Shown here piece after piece: positions 58,474-64,000 of a stretch of DNA of 64,000 bases (its first letter is position 1; each line of letters begins with the position of its first letter). Under the pieces are notes generated by a model, which was not told where the DNA came from, made no database searches, and worked only from the letters and a program-made list of their open reading frames with translations. The stretch is from Kingdonia uniflora (Eukaryota; Streptophyta; Magnoliopsida; Ranunculales; Circaeasteraceae). The position numbers and the translations under genes are program-made. The stretch is taken from the NCBI GenBank assembly GCA_014058105.1, contig JACGCM010002082.1, positions 248,001 through 312,000 of the forward strand. Direction: 5' to 3'.

Positions 58474-60816
58474 TGATATTTTTAATATACACAAAAATGT
58501 ATTAAAGTCATCCATTAAATTTAATTTTGGAAACTTATGCGCATTTGTTTGATTGTAGTTATTGGAAATGGATATTTGAAACCAAGCTCTTAAAGTCAAG
58601 TAAAAGTGTCTCCAAAAATTCATAGTACAAAAAGTCAAAGACACAATATATTTGGTTTCAAGATTGAAGAAATATATTGATCGATTATAAACCGATGTCT
58701 TAAAAGACCCACAGGCGCACGGTGTACCGTTAAGTACAAGGGTAAGCGGGGTCGTATCCCAAGAGACTTATGGTGCGAATTATGTTTTGAGCTACTAATT
58801 TTATCCAATAAGAATGAACTTTGGGCTTTTATAAGTAAAGAAATTAAAATAAAACACAAACTAGAAAAAATGTTGATACGATTGGAGAGGAAGCCAAGGC
58901 GTGATTCGACTCCATCCGTTGTAACCTTGAGATAGTGTACCTAGTTAGACTATTCATGAATTCTCGTATCGCATATCCTCGGTTGGGTATATGCAATACA
59001 TCATGAGATAAAATAATTATTGATTGGGAACTACCCATAAACCAACTTATTCAACCATGGTCCAGTTGATAAGCATAGATTATGATCTCTTCTCCATGTT
59101 CCTAGCTTGTCTTGTTATGGTTAAACAAGATGGTTACTTATATTCCTTATTCCTCCTAATCTAAGCTATGATTAAGCATAGAACAAGGGAATACAAATAT
59201 GCAATATTCCAGGATAAAGATAAAGTAATTACTCTAACTAAGCTATACAATCTACACTAAGGCTACATTAGGTAGAGCTTCCTCTAGCCTTGGCTAAGAA
59301 GATTAGCTACTCATCCCTTTGATCATTGTCATACTACTATTACTACGATAAAAGTAAAAGAGAAGAAAAAGAGAAGAACTAGAACTTTATTGTTTATTGA
59401 ACCTTGATATTTACAATCTCCAAGATCATCCATCGTGGATGGGATTCCCCGCCTAATTATAGAGTATAGGAAGGGTTACTAAATATCACCATTAATATAA
59501 AATCCCCTAAACAATGCCTAAAATCATGCATTACAACTCATGAGAATAATATCTATATCTAATTCTCTTTAATGGGCTTCCATGCATGAGCCTTTGGTTG
59601 ACAACTTCAAATGAGAATCATTGTTGGAGTACATCACCTATCTTCTTCGTTAAAAACTAGAAAAATGTATGACTTGTTTATCATGTGACTGATTTCTGTA
59701 AATATAAACAAAAACACTATTAGTGTCATATTTATTTAATAAATGACTAGGTAGATAAAAATTTAGGAGTTGTACACGTAAATATTACGTGTTTATCATA
59801 TATACACAAATATTCTTGGGGAATAAGATCAAAGAAGATATTGTATCCAAGATCTTTGAAGATATTTTATATGAAAGATATATGCGAGAGTTTCTATGAA
59901 GAAAGATCTCTACATCACTTAAGGGAATTATTTGAAAGAATCTTAAGTAAGTGGTTGTAATATTAAAAGAAATTATTATAAAAATATTCTTCTGAATTTA
60001 ATATATAGTTTTTAAATTTGGGTTCCTTATCCTATAAAAGAAACCCTCCCCCCATTGTAATTGGGCATCTCATATTGGAAGGTAATAGTGAAATAAGGTT
60101 AATTTTCTTCTTCTTTTCTTTAGTTTAATTTGTGCTGATGTCTTTATTAGTTGTTAATGCGATGAAGTCTGAGATGAGTGGCTAATCTCCAAACTAAGGC
60201 TAGGATGAGGCCTCTTCTTGGATGAGCAATAGTTGGTATTAATTAGGTTCTAATTAGTTTTCTCTTAGTACTTTATGATTGATAAGTAAGTGCATCATAT
60301 TAAAGGCTTGACCATAGCTTTGGTTTGGTGTATGATAACTTTGAATAAAAAGAAGTGCTACTAGCTGAAGACTTGATTTGGAGATCTAAAAAGAGGAAAC
60401 GCTAGAGAACTCACTCAAGCCTAGCCATGGTTGAGTTGATAATTCTCTAAGATACTCTTCACCATCTCTTAAAAGTATAACCACTAAATGTTTAACCATA
60501 GATTTAGTGGTTTATTTTACAGCATCATATGTGTCTTAACATGAACATATGATAGGTGGAGATATTAGGATCATTTTGTATATCGATTAGTGCTTTGGAA
60601 GGTAGAGGCCAAGTCTAAACCATAGCTCTATCTCTCATTAAGTTTTATAATTACTTTTATTTCTTCCTTTTTGATTTATCTCTTATAAAATTGTAATTTG
60701 TCCTAGAAAACATTTGTTTTCCCAATTGTGGATTCGATCCTACTCATCTGTGCTACAAAATGTCAACCATACTTTAAGCGGGTATTTGGCTAGATGCCCT
60801 AAAAATCCTCTTATCA
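58474..60816 (+). repeat. 2.3-kb LTR of the Athila-like element
   Basis: It begins TGATATTTTTAATA and ends CCTCTTATCA, with inverted termini TGATA/TATCA. The primer-type site AATGGCATTGTTGTCGGGGAGG follows directly. Near the end, GTGGATTCGATCCTACTCATCTG is typical of Athila-group LTR ends. TATAAAAG at about 60036 may be its promoter. The length is large, so a further insertion inside (for example around 59650-60115) cannot be excluded. Confidence 0.6.
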
Positions 60817-60838
60817 AATGGCATTGTTGTCGGGGAGG
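60817..60838 (+). other. primer-binding site of the Athila-like element
   Basis: AATGGCATTGTTGTCGGGGA is a mutated form of the Athila-type TTTGGCGCCGTTGCCGGGGA. Confidence 0.6.
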
Positions 60839-60988
60839 CATCGTAGAAAACTATTCTTTCTAATACCAAATTTTTTATTTTTTTATTTTCTTCTTCCTTT
60901 TGTGGTTTAAGCATAAAAAAATAGAGTTCTTGTTTCGAGTTTTTGGTGTTATAATAGCGACGTGGGTTTTCTAATTTTGCTAATTGGT

Positions 60989-62787
60989 ATGCTATCAAGG
61001 AGAGTCACAAAGTTGGTACTCAGAGATCGTGAGGAATTTACAAAGTACATTGGCAAGAATCTTTTTAATCCTTCTTGTGCCTCCTAAGTGAAGGGGCATT
61101 TTCTTCTTTCGCCCCCTAAGTTAAGGGGCGGCCACATATTCACTGGGAAACACTTCACATTGGTTAGTATTTCTCTGAACTTGACATCTAGAAGGGGTTC
61201 ATATCCGCTCCGCCCTGACATTAGGAACATAAAGTTGTATGAACTGTGCAAATACACGCTGCTCTTAAAAAATATTTGCTATGGTTAGATTGACCTATTG
61301 ACGTGTTTAAATTTATTTTCATTCCATCATTAGTAAAAGTAAAAATTGTTATAGACTTGTGGGATTTCATCACCCAAAAAGTTTTCTAGCAAGTGGGACC
61401 ACCCATTAGGGATACGAAGAAATTTGTATCACACGAAAATTAAACGTCCGAGACCTGAAAATAATTGAAAATAAAAAAGAGTAGTAAGATTCCCGTGGGA
61501 TTTCATCACCAACAGATAGGTGCACCGGACCGGGGTACAAACATGGGTTCGTAAGATACGGCCCCAGCCTAGCGCCGCGAAATAATTGTTATAGGTTTGT
61601 GACATCACCATTCCAAGTGCTGAAGTACGATATGGCGACTTGCTCAGGCATGAGGACTGAACATCTACTTTAAGCAAGTACTAGCACAGTGACGCCGAGT
61701 TTAGGAATCAAAGCCCTTGACCATCCTACCCTTTTGTGAACATAAAAGAATATAGGGGTAAAAAATGTTGAAGTGTTAGATTAGAGGTTTGATTGATTAT
61801 TTATAGCATCGGGTGCCGAATTTTATCGTATATTAGTTTGTGCATGATCAATTGGACACGTGGAGAAAAGCGTTTAGGAAGTTTAACAGAACCTTTGCCT
61901 ATTTACGACCCACTATCTCAGCCTAAGCGAAGGAGGCGACAACCTCGCCCTGTCAACACAATAGAAAACTTAGGACCCCCAATTTTGGAGAAGGGGTAAT
62001 CCATCTCGAGTTGCCCCAATTGAGCTTGTTGCTGAGCTAGAAGTTGAACCCCCAATTATGGCTACCGCCAAATCTATTAGGGACTATTGGACCCCAGTAG
62101 TAAGCGATATACCTTCATGTATCGTATTACCAACCGTCACAACAAATCATTATGAAATAAAGCCTAGTGTGATCAAAAGTTACCTACATTTCATGGGCTT
62201 GATTATGGGAGCCCATATAAGCAGGGGTGGAGCTAGAGATTTAGGAATGGGGATACTGGGGGTTCTGGGACAGAGCCCCCCAATTTTTTTTATAAATTTA
62301 AGGTGTTGTTGATGTTGGTCATCAAAATTCAAGGAAACTGTGGTCGAAGGTCTGTGTTTGATGAAGAGGGTGTTGAGGATTACTAGGAGGTGTTTATTTG
62401 AATTAGAGAGAGGAGAGAAAAAATAGCCAAAGAGTCAGGCTTGATGAAGAAGTATTACTTTGTGGAGTTGGGTTTTAACACAATTGGGCTTGGGCAGTTG
62501 GATGGAGTTGGGAGCTGGCAGTTACTTTTTTTCATTTTTCTTTTTTGTATAAGGAAATCTACAAAAAAAAGTGGGGGTGTCAGGCACCCCCTAGTCCCCC
62601 CTAAATCAACCCCTACTTATAAGCATGTCCACGAATTTAAGAAAATTTGTACGCTCTCAAAATATCAACATTTTGCTGAGGATTCTGTCTGCCTTCATTT
62701 ATTCCCATTTACACTAAAAGACAAGGCAAGTCATTGGCTTGATTCATTGGTACCAGCATCTATCAATTCATGGGACCAAATGGAGAC
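60989..62787 (+). pseudogene. gag: Athila-like gag, fragmented
   Basis: Pieces in order are MLSRRVTKLVLRDREEFTKY (60989-61085, then stop), PIYDPLSQPKRRRRQPRPV (about 61900-61960), SIRDYWTPVVSD near 62070, and LHLFPFTLKDKASHWLDSLV to 62787. The last is the Retrotrans_gag core (LRLFPFSLRDKAxxWLxSLP), and SIRDYWTPxV is characteristic of the Athila group. A hAT-like MITE (62223-62615) splits it, and the region 61090-61780 holds unrelated or strongly diverged DNA with a repeated GGGATTTCATCACC. The Tat copy IV LTR cuts it off at 62788. Confidence 0.65.
62223..62615. mobile_element. hAT-like MITE, 393 bp, in the Athila-like gag
   Basis: It starts CAGGGGTGGAGCTAG and ends in the inverse of TAGGGGTTGATTTAG; CAGGGGYGGAGC is a common plant hAT terminus. 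Flanks are CATATAAG (62215-62222) and CTTATAAG (62616-62623), an 8-bp duplication with one mismatch. It separates two matching parts of gag. Confidence 0.8.
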
Positions 62788-63390
62788 TGTAATTAATGGC
62801 CTAGTGGCTTAGAATTAGCTCTTATACTAATGTACCTATGACTAAAATATGATAGAGAGAAAGAAATAATACTTGCAATTTTGTGTAGAAAACCTTTGAA
62901 TATGTATAAAAACCATGACCTCGAGTTGAGGGTTTTTGTAATAGTAACTTTTATTGCTTAAGGCTGATTACTTAATACAAGTAATCTCTCGATTAAAAAT
63001 GATTGATCTTGTGAATAAGAAGTTTGAAGTTTTGTGAATCTAGAAGATATAGTTTTCTTGCTAATTTATCGTATATTTTTCAGGTCCTTGTCTCTTGGAA
63101 CATTTTCTTTATATAGGCCTTCTCCACAGTTCTTCATCGTGCTGAGGCACGTTCTTCGAACAATGTGGTTAGTGGTAGTTGACTGAGTAATTGTTGAGTT
63201 TGTGAGGGACATGTGTCTTTGACTTATTCAAGATTTTTTGTTTGAGCTCGACCCATGTTCTTCATCAGTTCGTGGATTAGGTGACAATATTGACTGTTGG
63301 AGTCATGTGTAGAATGCGCGAGTCTGATATGGAAGTAATTCAAACTTAAGATAGTTTAATTTGGGTAGGATCGAGGGGTAGGTCCCTACA
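62788..63390 (-). repeat. 3' LTR of Tat copy IV (603 bp, minus orientation)
   Basis: On the minus strand it starts TGTAGGGACC after a polypurine tract (GCGAGGGGGCAAT) and ends GGCCATTAATTACA. It matches the other Tat LTRs, including the AGAGCTAATT block near the 3' end. It truncates the Athila-like gag. Confidence 0.8.
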
Positions 63391-64000
63391 ATTGCCCCCT
63401 CGCAACTGAAGTCACGAGTGACTTTAGTTAAGAAAGAATATGTGGATATATGGGTATTCAGGCTTGAGGTTTGAAAATAAAGTATGAAATAATGGACATT
63501 TAACTAGATGGAAAATGCGGGTGTTATGGGGGGACGTTTTTGTATTAAATGATGATGGGAATACTGATGTACTTGCGGTTATGGTTTGAAGAGTTTTATT
63601 TGTATTAAATGCTGGCACTTGGGAAAACGTATCTACACATTAAATATAAGGTTATATAAATAGTACTTGTAACGAGGTTTGTAGCAAAGTACCCTTGTTT
63701 GTTGTTAAATTTTCTAAGAGTTTTGAAGATGGTGAAGACCCGTAGAATGGTTCTTGAAGATAGAATTGCTATTGAGATGCAGAAGTTGAGGTTGAAATAT
63801 GTCAGTGATCAGTCCTTGCAGATGCCTACTCCCGTTCCTGTTCCTCCGACGTATCAAGGTATGTCAGAAGATGAAGCGGCTGAAGCTGAGGAGGACTTTT
63901 ATTGTATGTGGAGATTTCACCACATTGTCTTGACTGGCGAGCAACATTGGATTTGTCTTCGTATCCTTACAAAAGACAAGGCTGGGGAGATAGATGCGGG
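63391..64000 (-). mobile_element. Tat copy IV, 3' internal region, continues beyond the window
   Basis: The sense strand is minus: polypurine tract next to the LTR, then 3' noncoding sequence, then the antisense ORF on the plus strand from 63729. TGACTTCAGTTGCGAGGGGGC next to the LTR is close to the equivalent site in copy II at 33730-33749. Confidence 0.75.
63729..64000 (+). CDS. MVKTR-type antisense Tat ORF, copy IV, open to window edge
   Basis: The ATG is at 63729, and 90 codons are open without a stop to the last base, so the end is outside. The product begins MVKTRRMVLEDRIAIEMQKL, has a Pro-rich stretch (MPTPVPVPP), then YQGMSEDEAAEAEEDFYCMW. The start and the YxGM(S/T) motif correspond to the antisense ORF of copy II at 32103-32480, which has one stop. 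Here the frame is intact as far as seen. A TATATAAATA box at 63653-63662 lies about 70 bases upstream. It is antisense to the retrotransposon. The function is unknown. Confidence 0.6.
   Translation, partial: MVKTRRMVLEDRIAIEMQKLRLKYVSDQSLQMPTPVPVPPTYQGMSEDEAAEAEEDFYCMWRFHHIVLTGEQHWICLRILTKDKAGEIDA

Larger units (their letters stand above)
58474..62787 (+). mobile_element. Athila-like Ty3/gypsy element, 5' part (LTR, PBS, gag)
   Basis: A long LTR, a primer site of TTTGGCGCCGTTGCCGGGG type and gag fragments follow each other on the plus strand. The element sits inside Tat copy III and is itself cut by the LTR of Tat copy IV at 62788. No pol is present in the window. Confidence 0.65.

Overview
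The window is nuclear DNA of a flowering plant, most likely a eudicot. It is AT-rich, has spliced exons with plant-type GT-AG introns, and is packed with plant transposon families: Tat- and Athila-like Ty3/gypsy elements, Ty1/copia elements, CACTA and hAT elements and LINEs. Only one host gene looks intact, a DUF679 membrane protein (DMP family) at 54456-55058. Nearly everything else is nested mobile DNA. No species can be named.

Layout. 1-3182: 3' end of a Tat element (copy I) with its LTR. 3183-5919: gene-like exon islands ending at a CACTA terminus. 7250-17111: a decayed CACTA transposase (TNP2) gene on the minus strand, split by a hAT-like element (7890-9303) and by a complete non-autonomous CACTA element (9602-15101). 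The latter itself contains a solo copia LTR with a perfect TSD and a LINE RNase H fragment. 18060-34600: a minus-strand LINE cut by a 14,654-bp Tat element (copy II, 19703-34356; TSD CCCAG). 35728-49310: a 13.6-kb Pack-CACTA element (TSD TCA) carrying exons of host genes, including a fragment of the RNA-directed DNA methylation gene DMS3 and one of a MAP3K-epsilon kinase; a 3.1-kb solo LTR has landed in it. 51052 to about 54086: an internally deleted copia element that keeps only gag and protease. 54456-55058: the DMP gene. 55715-64000: a broken Tat copy (III) carrying a solo LTR, an Athila-like element inserted into it with a 2.3-kb LTR and a gag interrupted by a hAT MITE, and a minus-strand Tat copy (IV) running off the right edge.

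The most interesting biology is in two places. First, the Tat elements carry a block of antisense genes between pol and the 3' LTR: a spliced gene with a Transposase_28-like domain and coiled coils, plus two small ORFs (motif LKYxxxxNDGKxxSPKRY, and an ORF starting MVKTR). The small ORFs recur at the same relative place in different copies, and most have TATA boxes just upstream. Second, the Pack-CACTA has captured part of DMS3, a component of the pathway that silences transposons. All retroelement pol genes seen here are broken by stops and frameshifts, so any activity would depend on elements elsewhere.
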